Assembly (NCBI RefSeq): GCF_009811755.1
Contig: NZ_BLIV01000008.1
Location: 1 to 64,000, forward strand
Source of the DNA: Roseobacter cerasinus
GTDB taxonomy: Bacteria > Pseudomonadota > Alphaproteobacteria > Rhodobacterales > Rhodobacteraceae
Length of the DNA stretch: 64,000 bases
Direction of reading: 5' to 3'
Shown here: positions 1 through 8,472 of the stretch, one piece after another
Layout of the letters: each line of letters begins with the position of its first letter
How positions within the stretch are numbered: the first letter of the stretch is position 1
Position numbers and translations under genes: made by a program
Notes under the pieces: model-generated
Told to the model about the DNA's origin: nothing
Database searches by the model: none
The model's input: only the letters and a program-made list of their open reading frames with translations

Positions 1-198
1 GATCACGGCGCGTGCGTAACCCCAACAAGGCCACGGCCCGCGTGCCGATCAACAGGCCGGATACATATGAGCGACTTCCGAGAACATGCGAAGAAATCAA
101 TTGCGAACAGTAGCCGGTACATACATTGGGCCGCGTGCTCCTGCCTGTAGACGGGGAGTTGCACCGTGTCGGGGGCGCGTCGAGTGACGTTAGACGGC

Positions 199-1407
199 TC
201 ATTGAACCATGCCGTGTTGCAGGCCGGCAATGACGCCGCGGAGCTCGGCCAGCCCCTTGAGCCGCCCAATCGACGGATAGCCCGGCTGCGCCTTGCGCCC
301 CAGATCATCCAGAATGTCTTGCCCGTGATCAGGGCGGAAGGGAATCGACCAGTCTGCACGGCCCTCTGCCTTGCGGCGGTTCTGTTCCCGCAGGGCAGCG
401 GCGATGAGGGCGACCATGTCGGTGTCGCCGGCCAGGTGCTCGTCCTCGAAGAACGATCCACGAATATTGGCGGTTTCGCGTTTCACGTTCCGCAAGTGCA
501 GGAAATGCACGCGCGACCCCCAACGCTCCATCATGCCTGGCAGGTCATTATCGGGCCGTGCGCCGAGCGAGCCAGAGCACAGGGTAATCCCGTTGGCGGA
601 CAGGTCGACGGTATTCAATACGGCGGCATATTGCGCCTCAGTGGACATGATGCGCGGCAGGCCCAGAAGTGGCACAGGCGGATCGTCGGGGTGACAGCAC
701 AGACGCAGACCCAAGTCCTCAGCCAGAGGAGTCACTTCGGACAGGAAGTCGATAAGGTGCGCGCGCAGCCGATCTTCGCTGATGCTGTTATATTCTGCGA
801 CATGCTGGCGCACCTCATTGAGGCTGAAGTTTTCAGCGGCACCGGGCAGACCGAAGACAACGGTCTTGGCCAGTTCAGTACGGCGGCCCTCGGCCATCTT
901 GGCGAACCGCTCCTGTGCCGCTTCGCGCAGGGCGTCATCAAAGTCGTTTTCGGCCCCAGGACGGTGCAGGATGTGCAGATCGAAGGCAGCGAAATCGGTC
1001 AGGTCGAAACGCATGCAGGTCGCGCCATTGGGTCTCCGCCACGCCAGATCGGTGCGCGTCCAATCGAGCACCGGCATGAAGTTGTAGCAGATCACCTCGA
1101 TCCCGGCCTCGGCCAGATGGCGCAGGCTGATCTTGTAATTCTCGATATGCGTGCGCCAGTCACCCTGCTGCTTCTTGATATCTTCGGACACGGGCAGGCT
1201 TTCGACCACGTCCCAAGCGATGCCGGAGGGCGTGCCGTCCGTCATCGTGGCAATTTCACGCTGGCGTTGCGCGATCTCTTCGCGCGTCCAGACGGCGCCG
1301 GTCGGCACGTGATGCAGGGCGGAAACGATGCCTTCAACCCCGGCTTGCAAGGTATCATCAATGGACACGAGGTCCATGGGACCGAACCAACGCCATGTCT
1401 GTTTCAT
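199..1407 (-). CDS. uxuA: Mannonate dehydratase
   Basis: Converts D-mannonate to 2-keto-3-deoxygluconate in hexuronate catabolism, in the cytoplasm. The 402-residue product has the usual family length. It carries the UxuA signature CHPDDPP around residue 240, then LGLPRIMS, CSGSLGARPDND and FLHLRNVKRE, which form the metal-binding barrel. The ATG at 1407 was preferred over an upstream in-frame codon because GGGAGGAAT lies just ahead of it and the protein then opens with the family-typical MKQTWRWFG. It is divergent from a GntR regulator followed by a TRAP transporter, so the block looks like a uronate/aldonate uptake and degradation locus. No fructuronate reductase is visible downstream; bases 1-198 hold nothing I can support. 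Confidence 0.93.
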   Translation of the reverse strand: MKQTWRWFGPMDLVSIDDTLQAGVEGIVSALHHVPTGAVWTREEIAQRQREIATMTDGTPSGIAWDVVESLPVSEDIKKQQGDWRTHIENYKISLRHLAEAGIEVICYNFMPVLDWTRTDLAWRRPNGATCMRFDLTDFAAFDLHILHRPGAENDFDDALREAAQERFAKMAEGRRTELAKTVVFGLPGAAENFSLNEVRQHVAEYNSISEDRLRAHLIDFLSEVTPLAEDLGLRLCCHPDDPPVPLLGLPRIMSTEAQYAAVLNTVDLSANGITLCSGSLGARPDNDLPGMMERWGSRVHFLHLRNVKRETANIRGSFFEDEHLAGDTDMVALIAAALREQNRRKAEGRADWSIPFRPDHGQDILDDLGRKAQPGYPSIGRLKGLAELRGVIAGLQHGMVQ

Positions 1408-1504
1408 GCTATTCCTCCCAGGTCGTCGGGGTCTTTCTATCACCTGACATCATTGCCGACTAGTATGGAAGTATGGCATCCTGCATCGGGGAGGACAGCG
1501 AATC
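1408..1504. promoter_or_regulatory. Divergent intergenic region uxuA / GntR regulator
   Basis: This 97-base gap must contain the promoters of uxuA (leftward) and the GntR-TRAP operon (rightward). An FCD-type GntR protein encoded next to it would be expected to bind here. I see a partial repeat TATGGAAGTATGG near 1466 but no perfect palindrome, so no operator is assigned. Confidence 0.35.
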
Positions 1505-2251
1505 ATGACGGCCTATGGGATCATTTCCAGCGATCTGGATCCGGCGACCGCCATTGCGCCGCAGCTTTACGCGCGTCTGCGTGATGCCATCATCCGCAAC
1601 CGATTTGCCCCCGGCGACCGCATTTCCGAAAGCGAAATCGCCCGCTCCTGCGACGTCAGCCGTCAACCCGTGCGCGAGGCTTTCATCAAGCTGGCCGGCG
1701 AAGGCTTGCTTGCCATTCTACCGCAGCGGGGTACGATCATCACCAAGATCAGCTACACCGCCGTGCTGGACGCGCGGTTTCTGCGCGAAGCGATCGAAGC
1801 CGATATCGTCGCGATTCTCGCCGCGACCCCGAACATACCCTTGATCGCGGAACTGCGCCGCCAATTGCAAGTGCAGGCCAACGTGGCGGACAGCCAGAGT
1901 TTCATCGAGCTCGACGAACGGTTTCACCGGACGCTGGCGGATGCGGCTGGCAAGCGCGGAACTTGGAGGCAGATCGAGGGGCTGAAATCCCAGATGGACC
2001 GCGTGCGGTTCCTGTCTCTGGGCCACTTCCCCGTGGCCAAGCTGATCGCTCAGCACACGGCCATCGTCGACCGGATCGAAGCCGGCGATACGAGCGGGGC
2101 CAATGCCGCCATTCGCGGACATCTGCGTGAAGTTCTATCGGATCTGCCGCAGATCCGCGCCGCCAACCCTGACTTTTTTGATCTACCGGACGGGGACATT
2201 CCTGAACCGGTCAACGCCCCAATCCAAGCATCCATCAAGGAGGAGAACTGA
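1505..2251 (+). CDS. GntR-family regulator, FCD subfamily
   Basis: DNA-binding repressor, 248 residues. The winged helix-turn-helix occupies roughly residues 18-85 (GDRISESEIARSCDVSRQPV, then VREAF). A helical FCD ligand-binding domain follows, with conserved His and Glu/Asp residues such as LDERFHRTL. FCD regulators of sugar-acid genes bind metal plus a small carboxylate. The stop codon ends one base before the dctP start, and the gene is divergent from uxuA. It therefore probably controls both uxuA and the TRAP genes in response to a uronate or aldonate. The specific ligand is inferred from context only. Confidence 0.88.
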   Translation: MTAYGIISSDLDPATAIAPQLYARLRDAIIRNRFAPGDRISESEIARSCDVSRQPVREAFIKLAGEGLLAILPQRGTIITKISYTAVLDARFLREAIEADIVAILAATPNIPLIAELRRQLQVQANVADSQSFIELDERFHRTLADAAGKRGTWRQIEGLKSQMDRVRFLSLGHFPVAKLIAQHTAIVDRIEAGDTSGANAAIRGHLREVLSDLPQIRAANPDFFDLPDGDIPEPVNAPIQASIKEEN

Positions 2252-2252
2252 G

Positions 2253-3224
2253 ATGTCGTTCAAATGGAAAGTTGCAGCCGCTGCGGTCACCGCCGTTTCG
2301 CTGCTGGCCGGATCGGCCTTCGCACAAGACATGACCCTGAAATTGGGCCACCTCGCCAACGAAGAAAACCCGTGGCACCTGGCATCGGTGAAGTTCGGCG
2401 AGGAACTGTCGGCGCTGACCGATGGCCGCATCGCCGTCGAAGTCTTCCCGAACGAAAGCCTCGGCAAGGAAATCGACCTGATCAACGGCATGCAGCTTGG
2501 GACGGTCGACATGACCATCACCGGTGAATCTCTGCAGAACTGGGCGCCCAAGGCCGCGCTGCTGGCTGTGCCTTACGCGTTCAAGACGATCGAGGACATG
2601 GACGCCTTTGCCTCCGGCCCGGTCGGTGACGAGATCAAGAGCCAGGTCATCGAAAAGGTTCAGATCCGCCCGATCGCCTACTTCGCGCGTGGCGCGCGCA
2701 ACCTGACCTCGAACCGCCCGATCACATCGCCCGCCGATCTGAACGGCCTCAAGATGCGCGTTCCGAACGTGCCGCTGTTCGTGGACGTGTGGAAATCGCT
2801 TGGTGCGAACCCGGGCCCAATGGCGTTCTCCGAGGTCTTCACCTCACTTCAGAACGGTACGATCGAGGCGCAGGAAAACCCGCTGGCGCTGATCAAGTCC
2901 GCCTCATTCAACGAGGTCCAGAGCCACGTCAACCTGACCAGCCATGTGCGGTCGTGGATCTATCTGACGATTGCGGAATCCACCTGGAACAAGCTGTCCG
3001 AGGACGATCAGGCCGCCGTCACGGAAGCTGCCGCCCGCGCGCAGGCCTATGAGCGTGAACTGTTCGAGGCGTCGCTGGCCGCTGATCGCGCCGATCTCGA
3101 AGGCAAAGGCATGACCTTCGTCGACGTGGACTCCGCTGCCTTCCAGGCGGCTGCAAAGGACGCCGTTCTGGCCAACGTCAACGACGAGATAAAGCCGATC
3201 GTCGAAGATCTGTTCTCGAACTGA
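2253..3224 (+). CDS. dctP: TRAP transporter solute-binding protein DctP
   Basis: Periplasmic binding protein of a tripartite ATP-independent transporter, 323 residues. Residues 1-23 form a signal peptide ending GSAFA, with mature start QDMTLKLGH. DctP-family hallmarks follow: KEIDLINGMQLGTVDM, then ARNLTSNRPI and LKMRVPNVPLF, whose Arg normally pairs with the substrate carboxylate, and QNGTIEAQENP. The ATG at 2253 follows AAGGAGGAGAAC, which decides the start. Given uxuA next door, a hexuronate or aldonate is the likely ligand; this is inference. Confidence 0.93.
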   Translation: MSFKWKVAAAAVTAVSLLAGSAFAQDMTLKLGHLANEENPWHLASVKFGEELSALTDGRIAVEVFPNESLGKEIDLINGMQLGTVDMTITGESLQNWAPKAALLAVPYAFKTIEDMDAFASGPVGDEIKSQVIEKVQIRPIAYFARGARNLTSNRPITSPADLNGLKMRVPNVPLFVDVWKSLGANPGPMAFSEVFTSLQNGTIEAQENPLALIKSASFNEVQSHVNLTSHVRSWIYLTIAESTWNKLSEDDQAAVTEAAARAQAYERELFEASLAADRADLEGKGMTFVDVDSAAFQAAAKDAVLANVNDEIKPIVEDLFSN

Positions 3225-3234
3225 TCTTTCTGCT

Positions 3235-3264
3235 CTCCGGCACCATCTATCCCCGGTGCCGGAG
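3235..3264 (+). terminator. Stem-loop between dctP and dctQ
   Basis: A perfect 10-bp inverted repeat, CTCCGGCACC and GGTGCCGGAG with a 10-base loop, followed by GTTTTCC. It sits between the binding-protein and permease genes. Such a structure commonly stabilises the upstream mRNA or attenuates transcription so that the binding protein is made in excess. The T-run is short, so partial termination or 3'-end protection is more likely than full termination. Confidence 0.6.
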
Positions 3265-3287
3265 GTTTTCCATCCAAGGATCCGAGA

Positions 3288-3791
3288 ATGCGTCTCGCCG
3301 AAACGATCATGCAGGTTCTGACCCGAACCGCCCAATGGGGCACCGGTCTGTCTTTCGCCGTGTTGATCGCGTCGGTTCTCATTCAGGTGACGGGGCGAAC
3401 CACCGGTTTTGCCCCAGTCTGGACAGAGGAACTGACCCGCTATGCTTTGCTATTCAGCGTCGCGTTTGGCGCAGGGCTGGCGTTTCGGTCCGGTGATCTG
3501 GTGAACGTCGATGTCGTTTGTGAATCTCTTCCGGGCCGGTTGCCCTGGGTCCTGAGGTTGGTTTCGGCCATCGCGACCTGCGGTCTGGCGGTGTATCTGC
3601 TGCCGCACGCGTGGCGCTATGTGTCGATTGGCAAGATGCAGACTTCGCCCGCACTTGGCGTGCGGATGGATGTCATCCACCTGACCGTCTGGCTGCTGTT
3701 GCTGTTGCTCGCGGTTTTCGCGGGCCTACGCGTGCTGGGCATGCTGAGCGGTGCCGAAGATGGCAAACCGGTCAAGCCCGAGGAGGACTGA
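3288..3791 (+). CDS. dctQ: TRAP transporter small permease DctQ
   Basis: Small integral membrane subunit of the TRAP transporter, 167 residues, with four predicted membrane helices (around residues 15-35, 48-68, 85-105 and 128-150). It contains the family pattern WTEELTRYALLFSVAFGAGLAFR. The start ATG follows AAGGATCCGAG at modest spacing. It lies between dctP and dctM, and its 3' end contains the AGGAGG that serves dctM. Confidence 0.9.
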   Translation: MRLAETIMQVLTRTAQWGTGLSFAVLIASVLIQVTGRTTGFAPVWTEELTRYALLFSVAFGAGLAFRSGDLVNVDVVCESLPGRLPWVLRLVSAIATCGLAVYLLPHAWRYVSIGKMQTSPALGVRMDVIHLTVWLLLLLLAVFAGLRVLGMLSGAEDGKPVKPEED

Positions 3792-3794
3792 CCC

Positions 3795-5072
3795 GTGGAA
3801 GTCGCTGTTCTGTTTTCCGTCTTTGTCGGCGGGCTGATCGTTGGCGTGCCGGTGGCCGTGACCTTGGGGCTGGCGTCGCTGGCCTATTTGCTCCTGGCAG
3901 GCATTCCGCCTGTCGTCATGCCGCAAAAGATGTATGCGGGCATGGACGTCTTTGTGTTGCTGTCGATCCCTGGATTCATTTTGGCTGGGAACCTGATGAA
4001 CCAAGGGGGAATAACAGGCCGCATCATCCGCTTTGCCAACGCGCTGGTCGGGTGGATCAAGGGAGGGCTGGGCCTGACCAACATCGCCGCCTCCATGCTG
4101 TTCGGGGGCATCACTGGCACCGCGGTGGCCGATGCGGCCAGCATCGGCGGCGTGATGATCCCCGGCATGAAGAAGGCGGGCTATCCGGCGGATTTCAGCG
4201 CCGCCGTGACAGCGGCGAGTTCGACCGTCGGGCCGATCATCCCGCCTTCGGTGCCGATGATCATCGTCGGCGCGCTGTCAGGCATCTCCGTTGGGCAGAT
4301 GTTTCTTGCTGGTGCCATTCCCGGCATCCTGATGGGCGTCGCGATGATGGTCACCGCCTACGTGATTTCAGCCCGCCGCAATTTTCCACGTCAGGAATGG
4401 CAGGGTTCGGGAGAGGTCGCGCGCAGCTTCTTGGGCGCGTTCTGGGCTTTGGCTATGACGTTTCTGATCATTTACGGGCTGCTGTCCGGCCTCGCCACCC
4501 CGACCGAGACTGCCGTAGTTGCCAGCGTTTACGCGTTCGTCGTCGGTGCCTTCATCTATCGCGAGCTGCCGATCCGCAAACTGCCGGCCATTGTGGTCCA
4601 GAGCGCGACTTCGGCGGCAGGTATCCTCGCGCTGGTGGGCTTGGCAAATGTGTTCGGCTGGATCTTGGTGTCCGAGCGCATCCCGCAGGCCATCGCGGAT
4701 GGGGTGCTTCAGATCACCCACAACAAGTTCGTCGTGATCCTGCTGATCAATCTGCTGCTGCTCGTCGTTGGCATGTTTATGGAAACCATCGCCGCGCTGA
4801 TCATTCTGTTCGTGCCCTTGTTGTCTCTGGCGCAAGCCGTGGGGATCGAGCCATTGCACTTCGCCACCTTTGCCGTGCTGAACCTGATGATCGGCCTAAC
4901 CACACCGCCCGTCGGCGTTTGTCTGTTCGTCTGTGCGGGCATAGCGCGGTTGCCGCTGACACCCGTCGTTGTCGCGATCCTGCCGTTCCTGCTGACCAAT
5001 ATCGCCGTTTTGCTGGCCGTGTGCTACATTCCGGCGCTGGCCACGTGGCTACCTTCCCTCCTGATGAAGTGA
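3795..5072 (+). CDS. dctM: TRAP transporter large permease DctM
   Basis: Large membrane subunit that couples sodium-driven transport, 425 residues, with about a dozen hydrophobic helices. Family motifs include PGFILAGNLMNQGGITGRI, GITGTAVADAASIG and SSTVGPIIPPSVPMIIVG. The start is GTG at 3795, preceded by AGGAGGACTGACCC. The gene is directly downstream of dctQ and completes the dctPQM set. Confidence 0.93.
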   Translation: MEVAVLFSVFVGGLIVGVPVAVTLGLASLAYLLLAGIPPVVMPQKMYAGMDVFVLLSIPGFILAGNLMNQGGITGRIIRFANALVGWIKGGLGLTNIAASMLFGGITGTAVADAASIGGVMIPGMKKAGYPADFSAAVTAASSTVGPIIPPSVPMIIVGALSGISVGQMFLAGAIPGILMGVAMMVTAYVISARRNFPRQEWQGSGEVARSFLGAFWALAMTFLIIYGLLSGLATPTETAVVASVYAFVVGAFIYRELPIRKLPAIVVQSATSAAGILALVGLANVFGWILVSERIPQAIADGVLQITHNKFVVILLINLLLLVVGMFMETIAALIILFVPLLSLAQAVGIEPLHFATFAVLNLMIGLTTPPVGVCLFVCAGIARLPLTPVVVAILPFLLTNIAVLLAVCYIPALATWLPSLLMK

Positions 5073-5337
5073 GGTCCCTTACGTGAACGCGTGTCTGAAG
5101 CCTGCATGGTCAGAATGACCTGCGCCGTGCTGCGAGATGCGTTTCAAAGCATTGGTTGAACCTCGGAAACATGACCGTCGAGAAACGAGCAGAACGAAGG
5201 TTGAGAGCTGGAAATTTATTGACAGAAAATCCGCTGAACGTGAGTTCTTCAGTACCCCGATTTCGCGCTCGCAGTGAACGGCCGGTTTTACGGGCTGCAG
5301 GGCAGAGACGGACGAGCACGATGAATGTCTCTTATGG

Positions 5338-5562
5338 GCCTATTGTTTTGAAAAACTCGAAAATTCAGCCCCCTGACTTTTTCGCCAAATGCCGATGTAT
5401 CAGAGAAGTGGGCCCTGTTTCTGCAGAGAAGGTCACTAACCCTCTTCACATCGCCAAAGTAGTGTTTTGGCCGACCCCTTGGCCAAATTTTCCGACAGGC
5501 TCTCTATGGGCAGCTTTTTCTCCCATTTTAGGCAAAATCAGAGTTTTTCAACACAATCGGCC
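5338..5562. mobile_element. MITE-like element (about 225 bp) with inverted ends
   Basis: Imperfect terminal inverted repeats face each other: GGCCTATTGTTTTGAAAAAC at 5338-5357 and the reverse complement of GGCCGATTGTGTTGAAAAAC at 5543-5562, both followed inward by TC. The interior has no plausible gene. The TTGAAAAACTC end type is common in IS5/IS1182-like elements, so this is probably a non-autonomous derivative or two solo ends. No clear target duplication was seen. The surrounding gap 5073-5627 otherwise holds no gene; AT-rich composition inside the element contrasts with its flanks. Confidence 0.55.
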
Positions 5563-5627
5563 GTTTGTAGGATTTGCATGTCTTCGCGCGTCCTTGCAGC
5601 ATGTGAACATACTGCGGAGGTGATCAA

Positions 5628-5999
5628 ATGATCTATGCAATCACGATCTATGGGGAGCCAGGTGTCTTTGAAGCGTTGCCGAAGGAGCGCCAGGACGAAG
5701 TGATGACGGGCCATGGCGCTCTACAAGAGGCCCTTAAGGCCAGGGGGGAGTTTGTGTCGATGAAACTGATGCCGCCGACGTCTGCCGTGATGGTTGAACC
5801 GGCCAAGATCGAAGGCGCCGCGCCGTTAATCACCGACGGCCCTTTCGCTGACACCAAAGAGAACTTTCTGGGCTTTTACGCCGCCGACTTCAAAAATCTT
5901 GATGAGGCACTGAAATATGCCAAGATGATCTCCTCCCCAATTGCACGGCTTGAGGTGCGGCCTGTTGCCTGGGCCGGGGGGGCTATTTCGTCGGAATAA
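5628..5999 (+). CDS. YCII-related DGPF-domain protein
   Basis: Small cytoplasmic protein, 123 residues, of the YCII/DGPF family. The diagnostic DGPFADTKENFLGFYAAD segment lies around residues 69-86. The GGAGGTGATCAA just upstream supports the ATG at 5628. Its stop is three bases before the sigma-factor start. DGPF proteins are the constant genomic partners of ECF42 sigma factors and their molecular role is not established, so the pairing is more informative than the domain. Confidence 0.88.
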   Translation: MIYAITIYGEPGVFEALPKERQDEVMTGHGALQEALKARGEFVSMKLMPPTSAVMVEPAKIEGAAPLITDGPFADTKENFLGFYAADFKNLDEALKYAKMISSPIARLEVRPVAWAGGAISSE

Positions 6000-6002
6000 G
6001 AC

Positions 6003-7238
6003 ATGTCGGACTGGCTAGAAGCGACATTCGCCCAACAACGCCCGCGCGCTATCGCTGCGCTCACGCGGGTGTTTCGCGACATCGACACCGCGGAGGAGGC
6101 ATTTGCCGATGCTTGCCTGAAGGCGCTGACGGTCTGGTCGCAAGACGGGGCCCCGCGCGATCCTTTGGCGTGGCTGCTGACCACCGCACGAAACGCGGGT
6201 CTTGACCAGTTGCGCAAATCGCAACGCCGCGCGGCAATTCTGTCGCGCCATACCGAGGCGTTTCAGCCGATGCCTGCCGAAACGCCTGACCCGGACGAGA
6301 TGCGTGACGATGTTCTGCGGCTTCTGTTCATTTGCTGCCATCCGGAACTTGATCGCCGCGATCAAATCGCCATTGCCCTACGTATAGTGGTGGGATTGAG
6401 CGTCGAGGAGATTGCCAGCGGCTTTCTTGTGAAGCCCAAGACAATGGAACAACGCATCACCCGTGCCAAGAAAAAGATCACAAGCAATCCAGTTGCCTTT
6501 GAAACGCCCAACCCTGCAGAGCGGGGTGCGCGTTTGGGCGAAGTGTCCTTGATGATCTACCTGATGTTCAACGAAGGTTGGTCGACCTCCGCCGGGCCCG
6601 CGCAGATGAGACTGACGTTGTGTGAAGAGGCGATCCGCCTGTCCCGCCTTCTTGTGGTCCTCTTCCCCGCGATGGGAGAACAGGCAGCCTTGCTTGCGTT
6701 TTTATTGCTTCAGCACGCGAGACGGCGTGCGCGGATGGATGCGGATGGCAAGCTCGTTGCGCTCGATGATCAGGACCGAAGTCTGTGGGATCGCGCCAAC
6801 ACTTCGGAAGCGACAGTTCTTCTGCAAAAGGCAGAGCGGATCGGGCATCGCGGTCCCTATGTTATCCAAGCGGCGATTGCAGCGGCCCATGCACGTGCGG
6901 GCTCTCCCACCGAAACCGATTGGGCATTTATTGAAAGCCACTACGCGGCGCTTTACGCGTTACAGCCGACCGCAGTCGTGCGGCTCAACCAGATTGCAGC
7001 GCAAGCGAAACTATACGGGCCGCACCATGCTCTGAAGGCGATGGAGGGCCTTGCGGACGATCTGGCGACCTATCGCTGGTATCACGCGATGCGGGCTGGG
7101 CTTTTGCAAGACATAGGCGATCACAAGGCGGCCATAGCGGCATTTGAAACTGTATTGAGCCTGTCCCCAACAACACCTGAACGGGCGGCAGTCGCCGAGA
7201 AAATCGACCTGAGTAAAAAAGAATTGGGCGACATGTAG
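6003..7238 (+). CDS. ECF42-type RNA polymerase sigma factor with C-terminal extension
   Basis: Extracytoplasmic-function sigma factor, 411 residues. The sigma2 and sigma4 regions occupy about residues 1-170 (AFADACLKALTVW; SVEEIASGFLVKPKTMEQRI). A long helical C-terminal domain with tetratricopeptide-like character follows (ALYALQPTAVVRLNQIAAQ; ALKAMEGLADDL). That architecture, with a DGPF gene immediately upstream and no anti-sigma gene, matches the ECF42 group, where the extension is thought to control activity. Downstream genes for VOC, MAPEG, TfoX-like and DUF2461 proteins may be in the same transcription unit. Confidence 0.9.
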   Translation: MSDWLEATFAQQRPRAIAALTRVFRDIDTAEEAFADACLKALTVWSQDGAPRDPLAWLLTTARNAGLDQLRKSQRRAAILSRHTEAFQPMPAETPDPDEMRDDVLRLLFICCHPELDRRDQIAIALRIVVGLSVEEIASGFLVKPKTMEQRITRAKKKITSNPVAFETPNPAERGARLGEVSLMIYLMFNEGWSTSAGPAQMRLTLCEEAIRLSRLLVVLFPAMGEQAALLAFLLLQHARRRARMDADGKLVALDDQDRSLWDRANTSEATVLLQKAERIGHRGPYVIQAAIAAAHARAGSPTETDWAFIESHYAALYALQPTAVVRLNQIAAQAKLYGPHHALKAMEGLADDLATYRWYHAMRAGLLQDIGDHKAAIAAFETVLSLSPTTPERAAVAEKIDLSKKELGDM

Positions 7239-7306
7239 GGATACCTGCATCTCATGCGTCCTTGGATCAGACCCGCACGGGGCGGGCGCAACCAAGGGAG
7301 AGACCC

Positions 7307-7693
7307 ATGAGTATTCTTGAAATGACCACTGTCGGCAATTCCGGTTGGATCGGACATTCCGGCCCGGATCAAGTCAAAGCCAAAGCCTTTTATCAGGATG
7401 TGCTGGGCTGGACGATCAATGACATGCCGATGCAGGACGGATCCAGTTATTCAGCGGCCGTGATCGGCGAAACTGCGATTGGTGGCTTTTCCCCGATGCC
7501 CGAAGACACTGGCAGTTGGACGGTCTATTTCACCGTGGCTGATGTAGATGCAAGTGTGGCAACTGCGACAGCGAAAGGAGCCAGCGTGATCCAGCCGGCG
7601 ATGGACATTCCGGGGGTTGGACGTATGGCCACGCTGACGGACCCACAAGGCGCGCGGTTTGCTCTGATCACGTATGAAAGCATGGCGTCCTAG
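7307..7693 (+). CDS. VOC-family glyoxalase/dioxygenase-superfamily protein
   Basis: Small vicinal-oxygen-chelate protein, 128 residues, with a beta-alpha-beta-beta-beta fold (DQVKAKAFYQDVLGWTIND; GSWTVYFTVADVDASVATA; RMATLTDPQGARFALI). The ATG at 7307 was chosen over an upstream in-frame ATG because AAGGGAGAGACC precedes it. VOC proteins span many activities and antibiotic resistance, so the substrate is unknown. It follows the ECF42 gene by 68 bases. Confidence 0.82.
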   Translation: MSILEMTTVGNSGWIGHSGPDQVKAKAFYQDVLGWTINDMPMQDGSSYSAAVIGETAIGGFSPMPEDTGSWTVYFTVADVDASVATATAKGASVIQPAMDIPGVGRMATLTDPQGARFALITYESMAS

Positions 7694-7717
7694 GCGCCGC
7701 GCGAAGGGAGGGATCAG

Positions 7718-8116
7718 ATGGAACAGCTTCCCCAAATCACGCTGGCTGTGATGGCAGTGCTTGTTCTGATGAGCATTCCAATGGCTATTTCCGTTGGTGT
7801 GCGTCGGGCCAAAACAGGGATCTTACTGCTGCATGGCGAGGATGAAGACCTGCTGCGCTTGATGCGGGCGCATGGGAACTTCATCGAATATGTCCCGCTT
7901 GCCATTCTGGCCCTCGCCGGGGCCGAGATTGGCGGGGCGCCCACATGGCTCGTAGCGGTTTGCGGCGGTGTATTGCTTCTTGCCCGCGTTATTCACTTTT
8001 TCGGATTGCGCGCGGCTGCTGACAGCAAAGGCCGACCAATCGGCGCAGGGCTGACAAACGCGACGATGCTGGTCCTTGCGCTTGCGATCCTCTGGCAATT
8101 GGGAACCGTCGTCTGA
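7718..8116 (+). CDS. MAPEG-family membrane protein
   Basis: Integral membrane protein of 132 residues with four hydrophobic helices. The MAPEG pattern RRAKTGI, then RLMRAHGNFIEYVPLAILALAG, is clear, followed by ARVIHFFGL. Bacterial MAPEG proteins resemble microsomal glutathione transferases, but many are uncharacterised. The stop overlaps the next start (TGATG). Confidence 0.85.
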   Translation: MEQLPQITLAVMAVLVLMSIPMAISVGVRRAKTGILLLHGEDEDLLRLMRAHGNFIEYVPLAILALAGAEIGGAPTWLVAVCGGVLLLARVIHFFGLRAAADSKGRPIGAGLTNATMLVLALAILWQLGTVV

Positions 8117-8460
8117 TGCCTGTGGACGAGGTCCTTGCGGCCCGCATGCGCGACGCTTTGGCCGCGCATGCGGGTATATCTGAAAAACGGATGATGGGCG
8201 GGACGTGCTTCTTTTTGAGTGGCAACATGCTGAGTGGCGCGCGGCGTCACAAAGACGGGGTCGGGCGGTTCATGTTCCGGGTTGGCAAAGCGCAAGAAAC
8301 CGCGGCGCTCCTCGATCCGACCGCCGAGGCAGTGATCCATGGTACGCGCAAACTGGGTGGGTTTGTCCGCGTGGATGAGGACGCGTGCGACGATGGTGCC
8401 TTGCAGCGATGGTTGCAGCTTTGCCTTGCACACGCTGCGGCTTTGCCTGCCAAGGATTGA
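8116..8460 (+). CDS. TfoX N-terminal-domain protein
   Basis: A 114-residue cytoplasmic protein resembling the TfoX N-terminal domain (EKRMMGGTCFFLSGNML; GRFMFRVGKAQETAALL). It lacks the C-terminal domain of full competence regulators, so a competence role should not be assumed. It overlaps the MAPEG stop codon by one base, implying co-translation. Confidence 0.75.
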   Translation: MPVDEVLAARMRDALAAHAGISEKRMMGGTCFFLSGNMLSGARRHKDGVGRFMFRVGKAQETAALLDPTAEAVIHGTRKLGGFVRVDEDACDDGALQRWLQLCLAHAAALPAKD

Positions 8461-8472
8461 AGGGAGGATAAG

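Noticed and set aside
166-1584. Long plus-strand open frame across uxuA
   Set aside because: It is antisense to a gene with clear family motifs and has no recognisable protein content; GC-rich codon bias opens such frames.
3611-5086. 491-codon plus-strand frame over dctQ/dctM
   Set aside because: Arg/His/Gly-rich shadow of dctM in another frame; dctM itself matches the TRAP large-permease family throughout.
5156-5623. 155-codon frame between dctM and the DGPF gene
   Set aside because: Most of it runs through the inverted-repeat element and the encoded protein has no recognisable features.
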